Of a DNA stretch of 64,000 bases, positions 52,030 to 60,405 are shown in pieces (within the stretch, counting starts at the first letter, position 1; each line of letters starts with the position of its first letter). The translations under genes were made by a program, and so were the position numbers. Source of the DNA: JADGRB01 sp036267635. Lineage in GTDB: Bacteria; Myxococcota_A; Polyangia; Fen-1088. The stretch lies in the NCBI GenBank assembly GCA_036267635.1, contig DATAVR010000120.1, forward strand, positions 1-64,000, written 5' to 3'. Under the pieces are notes generated by a model, which worked only from the letters and a program-made list of their open reading frames with translations, was not told the DNA's origin and did not search any database.

Positions 52030-52473
52030 ATGTCGCTCGCCAGCCTCGCCGCCGTCGCCTTCATTGGAACGGTCTTTTGGGTCGCCAGCCCGGAGGCCGC
52101 CATTCTGCTTGCCGGGGCTCAGCACCGTTGGCCGCCGCTGGCGATCGGGCTCGCCGCCGCCGGCGGCCAGTCTGCCGCGCTCATAGGCCTCTATCTGTTC
52201 GGCCGCCAGCTCCGCCGCCACTGGCGCTGGTTCGACCGGCAGTGTCAGCGCACCCGAGATCGCTCGCGTCTCGGAACCGAGCGCTACGCGACCAGCGTCG
52301 CCGCCGCCGCCGGACTGCTCGGCTTCCCGCCCGTCTCGGTCACCGCCTCGCTGCTCCCCGGCGTGGCGCCCCGCCCGCTCCGGCTGCTCCTGCTCATGCT
52401 GCTCCTGCGCCTGGTGCGGTTCATTGCCCTCGGCTGGGTGGGGGCGCATTTCGGGTGGCGGCTCCCCGGGTAG
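52030..52473 (+). CDS. Small polytopic membrane protein (VTT/DedA-like)
   Basis: 147 aa from ATG 52030. Three to four hydrophobic segments; the RQLRRHWRWFDRQ and RYATSVAAAAGLLGFPPVSVTASLLPG segments resemble the short VTT/SNARE-associated (DedA-like) proteins annotated in many proteobacteria. The match is weak and the usual acidic pair is not clear. It converges on the response-regulator/kinase gene with 10 nt between stops. The 253 nt before it hold an imperfect inverted repeat (GGGAGGGCGAGCGG with CCGCCCTCCC) but no gene. Confidence 0.5.
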   Translation: MSLASLAAVAFIGTVFWVASPEAAILLAGAQHRWPPLAIGLAAAGGQSAALIGLYLFGRQLRRHWRWFDRQCQRTRDRSRLGTERYATSVAAAAGLLGFPPVSVTASLLPGVAPRPLRLLLLMLLLRLVRFIALGWVGAHFGWRLPG

Positions 52474-52483
52474 CCCCGCGAGG

Positions 52484-54157
52484 TCAGGCCGGTTCGCCGC
52501 CCACCGCATCCTCGACCAGCCGATGGAGCCTGGCCGTATCGAGCGGCTTTTCGAGACGGACGTTCGGGACCCGCTCGAGGAAGTCGCGGGCGTGCGAGGT
52601 CAGGACGCCGCCGCTCATGAACACGACCCGGTTCACGACCGCGCTCTCGTCGCGCACCAGCTCGTCGTAGAACTCCATCCCGGTCATCTCGGGCATCATC
52701 AAATCGCACAGAACGATGCTGAATCGCTCGCCGGCTCGAATCCGGGCCAGCGCTTCGCGCGCGCGCATGACCGTCGTGACCCGATGGGGCGCCAGGAGCC
52801 GCTCGAGGACGCGACAGAGCGCGGGCTCGTCCTCGACCACCAGAACCGATCCCCGCGGCCCGATTGGCTGCGGCTCGGCGCGCTGCAACACCGGGACCTC
52901 TCGCGTCTGCTTGGGGCGCGCGGGAACCAGAAAGACCCGGAACGTCGTCCCGACGCCGACCTGGCTCTTCACCTCGATCCGGCCATTCAAGGCGGTGAGG
53001 ATTCGATGACATATCGCCAGGCCCAGCCCCGTTCCGATGCCGATCGGCTTGGTGGTGAAGAAAGCGTCGAAGATCCTCGGCAGCACCTCGGGGGCGATTC
53101 CCGAGCCGGTGTCCGACACCTCGACGACGATCATTCCGTTCTCTGCCGTCGTCCGGACGGTGATGTCGTTCTGTTCCGTTCGACCTTCGGGGATGGCGTG
53201 CGCGGCGTTGACCAGCAGGTTGAGAAACACCTGACCGAGCCGCCCCTCGTTTCCGTCCACGTTCGACACCGCACCGAAGTCGAGCACGATCTTGGCCCGT
53301 CGGCGCAGCTCGTTGCGCGCCATCCGCAACGACGATTCAAGCACCTTGTGAACGTCCACGGAGCTACGAAGGTCCTCGTCAGGCCGGGAGAAGACCCTCA
53401 GGTCCCCCACGATCGCCCGCACCCGCTCGGCGGCCTCCTCGGCGTCGCGAACCGACTCCCGCAGACCGGAGGTCATCCCGGCGACCGCCCCCGCCGTCGC
53501 TCCGTCGAGGTCGCCGATGAGCGCCTCCAGATCCTGCCGAATGACGTGCAGGTTTCCCACCACGACCGACAGTGGATTGTTGATCTCGTGCGCCACACCC
53601 GCCGCCAGGGTTCCCATGGAGGCCATCCGCTCGGAGATCAGCAGCTGCTCCTGGATCTTGCGTCGCTCGGCTCGAATCGCCGCTTCTCGAATCTCGCGCT
53701 CGATCGCCGCCACCAGCCGCTTGAGGTGCCCCTTGAGCAGGAAATCATGCACCCCGCTCCGCATGGCTTGAACCGCGATCTCTTCTCCGACGGTTCCCGA
53801 GACGATGATGAACGGAATGTCGATGTTCAGGCGGCGGACGATGGCGAACGCTTCGGGCGCGCTGAAGTTTGGGAGCGAGTGGTCGGAGACGATCACCTCC
53901 CAGGTCTCCTTGGTCAGCGCCGCGGTCATCTCCTCGGCGGTCTGGACGCGCCTGAACAACGGCTCGTAGCCGGCGCGCCGGAGCTCGAGGACCACCAGCT
54001 CGGCGTCATCCGGATTGTCCTCCACCAAAAGGACGCGCAAGCCCTTCGGCAGGGCGGGATGTCCCCTCGACTCGGACAACTCCGGCCGGCCTTTTCTAAT
54101 AGCTGGCCGCGGGGAATCCGCGGCCAGGCTTGGCGAAGAGATATCCCTGGAGGGCAT
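52484..54157 (-). CDS. Hybrid kinase: receiver, histidine kinase, receiver
   Basis: About 557 aa from ATG at 54157. Starts a receiver (LRVLLVEDNPDDAEL, phospho-acceptor Asp in VSDHSLPNF), then a HisKA of the HAMP-less type with AAGVAHEINNPL (phospho-accepting His), an ATPase domain (N box FLNLLVNAAHAI, G1 DTGSGIAPE, G2 GTGLGLAICH) and a C-terminal receiver (VLVVEDEPALC, LCDLMMPEMTG). No membrane part. Either available ATG/GTG start would overlap the REC-EAL gene end by 60-80 nt; a TTG near the REC-EAL stop (GAG TTG TCC) may be the true start. Probably translationally coupled to that gene. Confidence 0.88.
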   Translation of the reverse strand: MPSRDISSPSLAADSPRPAIRKGRPELSESRGHPALPKGLRVLLVEDNPDDAELVVLELRRAGYEPLFRRVQTAEEMTAALTKETWEVIVSDHSLPNFSAPEAFAIVRRLNIDIPFIIVSGTVGEEIAVQAMRSGVHDFLLKGHLKRLVAAIEREIREAAIRAERRKIQEQLLISERMASMGTLAAGVAHEINNPLSVVVGNLHVIRQDLEALIGDLDGATAGAVAGMTSGLRESVRDAEEAAERVRAIVGDLRVFSRPDEDLRSSVDVHKVLESSLRMARNELRRRAKIVLDFGAVSNVDGNEGRLGQVFLNLLVNAAHAIPEGRTEQNDITVRTTAENGMIVVEVSDTGSGIAPEVLPRIFDAFFTTKPIGIGTGLGLAICHRILTALNGRIEVKSQVGVGTTFRVFLVPARPKQTREVPVLQRAEPQPIGPRGSVLVVEDEPALCRVLERLLAPHRVTTVMRAREALARIRAGERFSIVLCDLMMPEMTGMEFYDELVRDESAVVNRVVFMSGGVLTSHARDFLERVPNVRLEKPLDTARLHRLVEDAVGGEPA

Positions 54158-55277
54158 CGGCCCCGAGCGACGTGACACAGTCGCGCTCGGCCGGGGTCTC
54201 GATCCCCTCGGCGATCAATCGAATACGAAGGTCGCTGGCCAGGGTGGCGATCGCGCTGACCAGCTTCTGCTTCACCGGTGACGCCTCGATGCCCCGGACC
54301 AGCGACATGTCGGCCTTTACGACGTCCGGTTCCAGCGCGGCAAAGCTCGACAGACCGGCGTAGCCCGCGCCGAGATCGTCGACCGCGATGCGAAAGCCGA
54401 GCTCCCGCAATCGGGAGATCCGCTTGGAGAGACCGCGGATCTGATCGAGCGTCGTTCGCTCGGTGATCTCGAGGACGATCTGCCCCGCGAACGGGGTGAG
54501 CACGCCGCTGGCCGAAAACAGCTCCTCGTCCTCGAGATCCAGGGGATGGAGATTTACGAACATGAGCGCCTGATCCGGAATGTCGCCGATGGCCGCGGCG
54601 ACGAGCTGGCGAATGGCGCGCCCCAGCTCCTTGGTGCCGTTGAGCCGCTCGGCGACGTCAAAGAGATCCGATGGATTGCGCAGCGTCGGCTCGTCGGTCC
54701 GCGCCAGGGTTTCGTAGGCGAACGTCGTCCGATTCTGCCAAGAAACTATCGGTTGGGTCGCGATCCAGAGGCCGCTCAGCGCGGAGGCAAACCGAGCCTC
54801 CAATCCAGCCCGATCTCCGATCGGCCGCCCCTCCAACTCCTGGGTTGCCGTCCGCCGTACCACCGCGAGGCGGTGCCAATGAGCGGCGCGCCTCACCACA
54901 CCGACGAGCTCGTCGGGCGCGACCGGCTTGACGAGATACCGAAAGGCTCCGTATTCGACGGCGTCAATCGCGCTGTCGAGATCGGGCTGGCCGGTCAGGA
55001 AGACGAAGGGGACATCCAGATCCTTCTCGCGGATCGCCCGCAACAGAGCCCGTCCGTCGATATCGGGCATTCCGAGATCGCTGACGATGGCATCGAAGGG
55101 ACGCGACTCCACGATTTCTATGGCCTCGCGTCCGCCGCCCGCAACGATGACCTTGAATCCCTGTCGAGAAAGAACCCGCTCGGTCGTCCGAGCGACGGCC
55201 GGCTCGTCGTCGACGACGAGAACGGAGGGTGATTGGTCGCCCAGTCTCGTCTGCGCGTCGTTCGACAGTCCTCGCAT
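54096..55277 (-). CDS. Response regulator with EAL domain (c-di-GMP phosphodiesterase)
   Basis: 393 aa. Receiver at about 18-135 (VLVVDDEPAVA, phospho-acceptor Asp in VSDLGMPDIDG, Lys in LVKPV). EAL domain from about 150 to the end, with YETLAR (E-x-L), FVNLHP, LEITE, DDLGAGYAGL, VKAD and EGIET present, so the metal and catalytic residues look kept; the DDFG-like loop reads DDLG and the Lys motif KAD rather than KID. It should degrade cyclic di-GMP when phosphorylated. Divergent from the Ser/Thr kinase gene across a 210-nt region with two palindromes. The gene downstream, a hybrid kinase, may be its partner. Confidence 0.9.
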   Translation of the reverse strand: MRGLSNDAQTRLGDQSPSVLVVDDEPAVARTTERVLSRQGFKVIVAGGGREAIEIVESRPFDAIVSDLGMPDIDGRALLRAIREKDLDVPFVFLTGQPDLDSAIDAVEYGAFRYLVKPVAPDELVGVVRRAAHWHRLAVVRRTATQELEGRPIGDRAGLEARFASALSGLWIATQPIVSWQNRTTFAYETLARTDEPTLRNPSDLFDVAERLNGTKELGRAIRQLVAAAIGDIPDQALMFVNLHPLDLEDEELFSASGVLTPFAGQIVLEITERTTLDQIRGLSKRISRLRELGFRIAVDDLGAGYAGLSSFAALEPDVVKADMSLVRGIEASPVKQKLVSAIATLASDLRIRLIAEGIETPAERDCVTSLGADALQGYLFAKPGRGFPAASY

Positions 55278-55359
55278 GAGGTCAATCGTCGCTCAAATTA
55301 CATGAACAAACAACTTGGACAATGAAACATTGGACGTTGACGCCCCGTTGATCGGATCC

Positions 55360-55403
55360 GAGTTTCGAAACCGTCCCCTGTGAGTTTCGAAGCCGACACC
55401 TGA
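55360..55403. promoter_or_regulatory. Paired GTTTCGAAAC-type sites, divergent promoter of EAL and kinase genes
   Basis: A 22-bp tandem repeat: GAGTTTCGAAACCGTCCCCTGT-like units at 55360-55381 and 55382-55403. The core is the palindrome GTTTCGAAAC at 55362-55371, and a variant GTTTCGAAGC lies at 55384-55393. It sits midway between the two divergent starts (about 85 nt from each). The same palindrome occurs twice at 58588 and 58620 upstream of other signalling genes. Tandem spacing near two helical turns suggests cooperative binding of a dimeric regulator. Confidence 0.6.
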
Positions 55404-55487
55404 GTCTGCGTCGGGCCTTGTACGACGTGGTGCGAAGCGATATCTTCGTGGTACCGTGAATCGAGGGGGCGATCGCGGGGCTGAACA

Positions 55488-56621
55488 ATGTCCGACTCCC
55501 GTTCGAACATCCTGGATCCGGTAGATCACACCGTCGAGATCGGGAGCCCCGGCCGCCTTCAGGCCACGGGACTCAAGGCCGGTGCGGTGCTCGGATCGCG
55601 TTTTCAGATCGAGGCGGCGATCGGCGAAGGGGGAAGCGGCCAGGTCTTTCGCGCCTGGGACCGGGTCCTCGGCGAGCCGGTGGCCCTCAAGATTCTGCGG
55701 CCGGATCGGGCCACGGAGAAGAGCTGGATCAAGCGACTCGCTCGGGAAGTCAAGGTTGCTCGGGCGATCCGCCATCCCAACGTATGCCGGGTCTTCGATC
55801 TGGGGAACGTCGACGAGCACTGGTTCGTCTCGATGGAGCTCGCTTCGGGCGGGACGCTTCGGGACACGTTCCGGAGCGAGAAGGCCCGGGCGCTGTCGGA
55901 CCTCCTGTCGGACGCGCGCGCGATCTGCGCGGGTCTCGCCGCGATCCACACGGTGGGGATCACGCACCGGGATGTGACGCCCCAGAACGTCCTCAGGATG
56001 TCCGATGGTCACCTGGTGCTCTCCGACTTCGGCCTGGCCGTCGAAGGCGGCGACATCACCGTTCAGGGCGGCACGCCCAGCTACATGGCGCCGGAAACAG
56101 CAATGGGACAGCGACCGGATCAGCGCTCAGATGTCTGGCAGCTGGGGTCGATCTTGCACGAGCTGTTTTTCGGCCGCCGGCCCGAATGGACCAGCGGAAG
56201 CCGAGGATTGTCGCTCAAGGAGCCTGCCCGGCCAGGCGCCTCGGTGCTTCACAGACAGGTGAGCCGCCTCTGCAGAGACTGCTTGGCGCCGAACCCCGCG
56301 ACCCGTCCCGCCAGTGCGATCGAGGTGTCGGCACGTCTGGCGGCGGCGGAGATCGGCCAGTCGCGGAGTGCGCTGGCGCGCTTCGTCCCGCGCGGGATAA
56401 TCATGATCGGGGCAGCCCTGGCGGCGGCGCTGCTCTTGGTCGGGATGACGCTCAGGCATCGCCCCGCCGCCCGGGACCTCCCGCTCGCCGGTTCGCTCGA
56501 GATGATGAGCCCTGCAGACCGGCTGCTGCTCAGATCGTTGGCTGACACGATGAAGGCGGAGGGCAGACTCGTGGATGCTCGCGCCTTGACCCGATTGGCT
56601 GGCCCCGCAAACCCACCGTGA
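55488..56621 (+). CDS. Ser/Thr protein kinase, single-pass membrane
   Basis: 377 aa. Kinase domain about 38-290: Gly loop GEGGSGQVF, Lys in VALKIL, HRDVTPQN, LSDFGLAV, and APETAMG instead of APE-Q. HRDVTPQN and DFG are intact, so it should be active. A single membrane helix (GIIMIGAALAAALLLVGMTL, about 305) and a short 50-residue extracytoplasmic tail with no domain follow. It is shorter than the other two kinases. The response-regulator gene starts 6 nt after its stop, so they form an operon. This could be a kinase acting on that regulator. Confidence 0.9.
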   Translation: MSDSRSNILDPVDHTVEIGSPGRLQATGLKAGAVLGSRFQIEAAIGEGGSGQVFRAWDRVLGEPVALKILRPDRATEKSWIKRLAREVKVARAIRHPNVCRVFDLGNVDEHWFVSMELASGGTLRDTFRSEKARALSDLLSDARAICAGLAAIHTVGITHRDVTPQNVLRMSDGHLVLSDFGLAVEGGDITVQGGTPSYMAPETAMGQRPDQRSDVWQLGSILHELFFGRRPEWTSGSRGLSLKEPARPGASVLHRQVSRLCRDCLAPNPATRPASAIEVSARLAAAEIGQSRSALARFVPRGIIMIGAALAAALLLVGMTLRHRPAARDLPLAGSLEMMSPADRLLLRSLADTMKAEGRLVDARALTRLAGPANPP

Positions 56622-56627
56622 GGATGA

Positions 56628-56999
56628 ATGTCCGACGTCGCTCCGCCCATCTGCGTGCTCATCGTCGACGACGACCGCGAGATCCGGGAGTTGCTGGGAG
56701 AGCTCTTGACCGAAGAAGGTTTTGCCGTCGAGGCGTCCTGGAACGGTAAGACGGCTCTGGCCCGTCTGGAGGAGGGCCTTCGCCCGGACGTCATCGTCCT
56801 CGACATCATGATGCCCGCCATGGACGGTCTGGCCTTTCGCGCCGCCCAAAAAAAACATTCCGCCATCGCCGACATCCCGGTCATCGGGTTGACGGCATTT
56901 CCGGCGTTGGCGGCCGACTTCGAGTGTCTGACCAAGCCCGTGAAGCTCCAGGTCCTCATCGACGCGATCCGCAGTGCGGCGCGCCGCCCCCGAGACTAG
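56628..56999 (+). CDS. Single-domain response regulator (CheY-like)
   Basis: 123 aa, ATG 6 nt after the kinase stop. Receiver with VLIVDDDREIRE (acidic pocket), phospho-acceptor Asp in VLDIMMPAMDG, Thr in GLTAFPA and Lys in LTKPVK. No output domain. A run of eight A's (56847-56854) lies inside it. The 4-nt overlap with the convergent hybrid kinase gene is unusual. It probably relays phosphoryl groups from one of the hybrid kinases in this island, or is regulated by the upstream Ser/Thr kinase. Confidence 0.9.
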   Translation: MSDVAPPICVLIVDDDREIRELLGELLTEEGFAVEASWNGKTALARLEEGLRPDVIVLDIMMPAMDGLAFRAAQKKHSAIADIPVIGLTAFPALAADFECLTKPVKLQVLIDAIRSAARRPRD

Positions 57000-58135
57000 C
57001 GCTTCGACGGGATCGAGACCGTGAAGGTCGCGCCTTGACCGACCTGGCTGACGACGCCGAGCGTGCCACCGTGCGCCTCGACGATCTGGCGCGCGATCCA
57101 GAGCCCGAGCCCCAGCCCTCCGTAGTTCAGCGCCGGCTCGGCGCGCCCGAACCGTTCGAAGATTCGGCCATGGTTCTCGGGAGCGATGCCGATTCCACGA
57201 TCAGCTACCGAGATCAGAACCCCGGCTTCGGAGCGCTCGAGGCGAACGTCGACCGGAAGGCCGGCGCCGTACTTGACTGCATTGTGCAGGATCCGCCGAA
57301 GGGCATCCTCCATCTGCGCGGGATCCAGCGAGGCGCTGATCCCTTCGGCGGGAACGTATGCGGTCACGGTCTCGATCTGGTCGACGCCGGCCAAAGACCG
57401 CATGACCCGCTGGAGCAGCCGGCCGACGTCGCTCTCCTCCGGCCGGATCGGCTCGGGGGGACCCAGCTTCGACACGGCGATCATGTCTTCGATCAGGCGT
57501 GCGATGCGCTCGATCTGCTCGTCCGCGCGGAGGAGCCTGCCTCTGACCACTTCGTTGGCGCCGCTCACGCGAGCGGCGCCCTCCACCTGGAGCCGCAGCG
57601 CCGTGAGAGGCGTGCGCAGCTCGTGAGAGGCGAGGATCAGGAACTCGTCGCGCAGCTCGAGCGCGCTCGCCAGGTGCTTCACCAGATGAGCCCGTTCGTC
57701 CTCCATCCGGCGGCGTTCGCGCCGATCCTCCACGTCGCGCATCGCCCGCCGGAGAGCCGGGGCCAGCCGGGCCAGGTTGTGCTTCGGAATGTAGTCGTCC
57801 GCACCGGCCTTCAGCAGAGTCACCGCCGCCGTCTCACCGATGTGGCCGGAGATGATGATCACCGGCGTGTCCGGCGCCAGAGTTGCCCGCACGTTCAGCG
57901 CGCGCAAGGCGTCGAAGCGTGGCATCTGGAAGTCCATACAGATGGCGTCCCAATGCCGTTCCCGAAGCGCGGACTCCATCTCCTGGCTCGTTTGGACCTG
58001 CCGCACGCTTGGCGTCAGGCCATTGCGAGCCAATTCACGAGCAATGAGCTCGACGTCGTCCGAAGAATCCTCGACCGAAAGAATCGCCAGCGGCGTCGGC
58101 TCGCTGGTCGACTCGGCGGTCGACGAGACACTCAT
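56996..58135 (-). CDS. Hybrid histidine kinase: receiver then kinase
   Basis: 379 aa. Receiver at about 14-135 (LAILSVEDSSDDVEL, phospho-acceptor Asp in CMDFQMPRFDA). HisKA with ASHELRTPLTAL and an ATPase domain (LHNAVKYGA, G1 ADRGIGIAPE, G2 GGLGLGLWIARQ). No membrane helix. The architecture REC-HisKA-HATPase without an output domain is common for kinases that control each other. Ten nt after the receiver gene at 58146-58574 on the same strand, so the two may form an operon. Converges on the CheY-like gene with a 4-nt overlap. Confidence 0.9.
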   Translation of the reverse strand: MSVSSTAESTSEPTPLAILSVEDSSDDVELIARELARNGLTPSVRQVQTSQEMESALRERHWDAICMDFQMPRFDALRALNVRATLAPDTPVIIISGHIGETAAVTLLKAGADDYIPKHNLARLAPALRRAMRDVEDRRERRRMEDERAHLVKHLASALELRDEFLILASHELRTPLTALRLQVEGAARVSGANEVVRGRLLRADEQIERIARLIEDMIAVSKLGPPEPIRPEESDVGRLLQRVMRSLAGVDQIETVTAYVPAEGISASLDPAQMEDALRRILHNAVKYGAGLPVDVRLERSEAGVLISVADRGIGIAPENHGRIFERFGRAEPALNYGGLGLGLWIARQIVEAHGGTLGVVSQVGQGATFTVSIPSKR

Positions 58136-58145
58136 CGCACCACTT

Positions 58146-58574
58146 TCACACCGCGCGATTGATTGTCAACCAGTATGCCCCCAGTTGGCTCGCGGTCTCA
58201 ACGAAGTCGCTGAACTTGATTGGTTTGACGATATAGCTGTTTGCTCCCAGCGCGTATCCGCTCTCGATATCCCTCTCGCGGTCGGACGAAGTCATGATCA
58301 CGACCGGCAGGAGCCTGGTGCGCGGATCGGCGCGGACCCGTCGCAAGACCTCCAATCCGTCGACCCGGGGGAGCTTGAGGTCGAGCAGGACGACGTCCGG
58401 CCTGATCGATGGGCGCGTCGCGCCGAGACCAGTGCCGAAGAGGTACTCGAGAGCCTCTACCCCGTCGCGCGCCACCACGATCGTTGGCTTGAGGGTTCCC
58501 ATTGCGAACGCCCGAATTGCCAGCTCGGCGTCGTCCGGACTGTCTTCGATGAGAAGAATGACGTTCGTTCCCAT
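58146..58574 (-). CDS. Single-domain response regulator (Rcp1-like)
   Basis: 142 aa. Receiver with NVILLIEDSPDDAEL, phospho-acceptor Asp in VLLDLKLPRVDG, Thr/Ser in IMTSSDRE and Lys in YIVKPI. The longer loop around ALEYLFGTGLGATRP fits the Rcp1 subgroup often paired with phytochrome or hybrid kinases. No output domain. The gene begins 12 nt from the GTTTCGAAAC site and precedes the REC-HK gene on the same strand. Likely phosphorylated by that kinase. Confidence 0.88.
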   Translation of the reverse strand: MGTNVILLIEDSPDDAELAIRAFAMGTLKPTIVVARDGVEALEYLFGTGLGATRPSIRPDVVLLDLKLPRVDGLEVLRRVRADPRTRLLPVVIMTSSDRERDIESGYALGANSYIVKPIKFSDFVETASQLGAYWLTINRAV

Positions 58575-58585
58575 GATCGCCCGTT

Positions 58586-58630
58586 CAGTTTCGAAACCAA
58601 CCTGCCGCGGAGGACTCCAGTTTCGAAACC
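58586..58630. promoter_or_regulatory. Paired GTTTCGAAAC palindromes upstream of regulator and porin operon
   Basis: CAGTTTCGAAACC occurs at 58586-58598 and again at 58618-58630, 32 nt apart (about three helical turns), with identical 13-mers. The core GTTTCGAAAC is a 10-bp palindrome, and two more copies lie at 55362 and 55384. The site sits between the receiver gene and the rightward porin operon, so one regulator may control both arms. It is not followed by a terminator. Confidence 0.6.
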
Positions 58631-58776
58631 CTATTCTCGCACAGGCAAAATATCACCGTCAAGTTGCCAATCAGTGCTGGGCAATTGACCGTCTCATCTA
58701 TCCATGGCATCTATGCGCCATCTTGGCACGTTGCTCACGGTATTGCACGTTACAGCTCTTGTTACGCCTTTCAACG

Positions 58777-59934
58777 ATGACTACCGTGATTGGTCTCGCG
58801 GCCAGCGGGCCTGCAATGGGCTGGACGCTGGGCGATCCTGAGAGTCCGTCCACGATCGACGTGCACGGCTTCGTCAGCCAGGGGTACATCAAGAGCACCG
58901 CCAACGACTACCTGGTCGATTCGAGCGGCGGCGGAAGCTTCGAGTTCAGCGAAGCGGGGCTCAACTTCACGGTACAGCCGCTGGACCGGTTGAGCATCGG
59001 GATGCAGTTGTTTGCCTACAACCTGGGCACCTCCGGAAACTTCACGCTCAGGGCCGATTGGTTCTATCTCGATTATCGCTTCCGGGATTGGCTGGGCATT
59101 CGCGCCGGCCGCGTGAAGCTGGTCTACGGCCTCTACAATGACATCAGCGACATCGACGCCGCACGGACGCCGATCTTGCTTCCGCCTTCGATCTATCCGC
59201 TCAGCAACCGCGACCTTTTGTTCGGTGTGCAGGGGGGCGAGGTCTACGGTTACGCCCGGCTCGGTTCTCTCGGCGGCCTCGAGTACCGCGCCGTCGGCGG
59301 TGCGATCGACATCCCGCTTCCGAGCCAGATCGGGCAGGCCGTTGAGGCCTCCAGCGTCGACATCCCCTATCTGGTCGCAGGGCGGCTCATGTGGGAGACG
59401 CCGCTCGACGGGCTTCGCGTGGGCGGGAGCGTCCTGGCCCTCCGGCTGAATGAGGACGTCTTCTTTCCAGGCGTGCCGGCCGACGCGGCGACGGAGTCCG
59501 CCAGGGCCACCCTCTACGGCGCCATCGGATCGATCGAATACGTCGCCCACGATCTGCAGCTGGCGGCGGAGTACGCGCAGACCCGCAACGAAGCGCGGGA
59601 GCTCGCGCCGACGCCGACCCGGGCCCCGACCGTCGTCGGCTCGGGGGGATACGCCCTCGCGACCTACCGGGTCTCGCGGTGGTTTCAGCCCGGTGCCTAT
59701 TATTCGTTTTCCTACGCGAACAGGAACCTCGGGAGCCAGAGCGCCCCGCCTGCACCGCAGAACGACGAGAACGTGCAGGACGATCTCGCCGGGACGCTGC
59801 GCTTCGACGTGAACAACTTCTGGATCGTCAAGCTGGAGGGGCACTACATGCACGGCACCGAAGCGCTGGGCGGTGTCCCGACGGCCGCCACCAACTGGGG
59901 CCTCTTCCTCATCAAGACGACTGGTTACTTCTAG
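58777..59934 (+). CDS. Outer-membrane beta-barrel protein (porin-like)
   Basis: 385 aa from ATG 58777; a TTG at 58759 would add MLRLST and give a better signal peptide (GLAASGPAMG). The mature chain is a run of alternating strands, with VHGFVSQGY near the start (the common DUF3138/porin-type opening), ADWFYLDYRFRDWLGIRAG, SVDIPYLVAGRLMWE and a closing FLIKTTGYF with terminal Phe, as expected for outer-membrane barrels. It belongs to no named family I can fix. First gene of an operon with the PstS-like protein and the large sensor kinase (gaps of 6 nt each). Probably a channel for the ligand that the kinase senses. Confidence 0.8.
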   Translation: MTTVIGLAASGPAMGWTLGDPESPSTIDVHGFVSQGYIKSTANDYLVDSSGGGSFEFSEAGLNFTVQPLDRLSIGMQLFAYNLGTSGNFTLRADWFYLDYRFRDWLGIRAGRVKLVYGLYNDISDIDAARTPILLPPSIYPLSNRDLLFGVQGGEVYGYARLGSLGGLEYRAVGGAIDIPLPSQIGQAVEASSVDIPYLVAGRLMWETPLDGLRVGGSVLALRLNEDVFFPGVPADAATESARATLYGAIGSIEYVAHDLQLAAEYAQTRNEARELAPTPTRAPTVVGSGGYALATYRVSRWFQPGAYYSFSYANRNLGSQSAPPAPQNDENVQDDLAGTLRFDVNNFWIVKLEGHYMHGTEALGGVPTAATNWGLFLIKTTGYF

Positions 59935-59940
59935 GCGCAC

Positions 59941-60399
59941 GTGAGCAGGTCGCGGGCCAACGCAGCTTTTTCTCTCCTCGTCTTCGTCCTCGTCTTCGTG
60001 TACGGGGCGGCGGTCGGGACGCGCGTGGCGAGTGGCGCCGAGGGCTTTCGGGTCATCGTCAATCTCGACAATCCGATGAGCTCCATGGATCGGCGGTTCC
60101 TGGCGGACGTCTACCTCAAGAAGGCGACCCGTTGGCCGAGCGACGAGGCGATCCGGCCCGTCGATCTGGGCCCGGGATCGCCAGCGCGGCGGACATTCTC
60201 CGATGAGGTCCTCAAGCGGTCGGTGGCGGCCGTCAAGAGCTACTGGCAACAGAAGGTTTTCTCGGGACAGGGCGTCCCCCCTCCCGAGCTGGACAGTGAC
60301 AGCGAGGTGGTGCGGTTCGTGCTGAAGAACCCGGGCGCCGTCGGCTACGTCTCCTCGAGCGGCAACGTCGCCGGCGTGAAGATCGTTGCGGTGAGGTGA
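59941..60399 (+). CDS. Small PstS-like periplasmic binding protein
   Basis: 152 aa, GTG start 6 nt after the porin stop. Signal peptide about 1-32 (ASG|AEG). The domain resembles the shortened PBP-like (PstS-type) proteins found next to kinases: VIVNLDNPMSSMDRRFLADVYL, ATRWPSDEAIRPVD and a C-terminal GAVGYVSSSGNVAGVKIV. It is half the size of a full PstS, so it represents one lobe or a degenerate form. Its gene overlaps nothing but is 6 nt from the kinase start, which argues for one transcript. Likely presents a ligand to the large kinase. Confidence 0.8.
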   Translation: MSRSRANAAFSLLVFVLVFVYGAAVGTRVASGAEGFRVIVNLDNPMSSMDRRFLADVYLKKATRWPSDEAIRPVDLGPGSPARRTFSDEVLKRSVAAVKSYWQQKVFSGQGVPPPELDSDSEVVRFVLKNPGAVGYVSSSGNVAGVKIVAVR

Positions 60400-60405
60400 A
60401 CGGCC

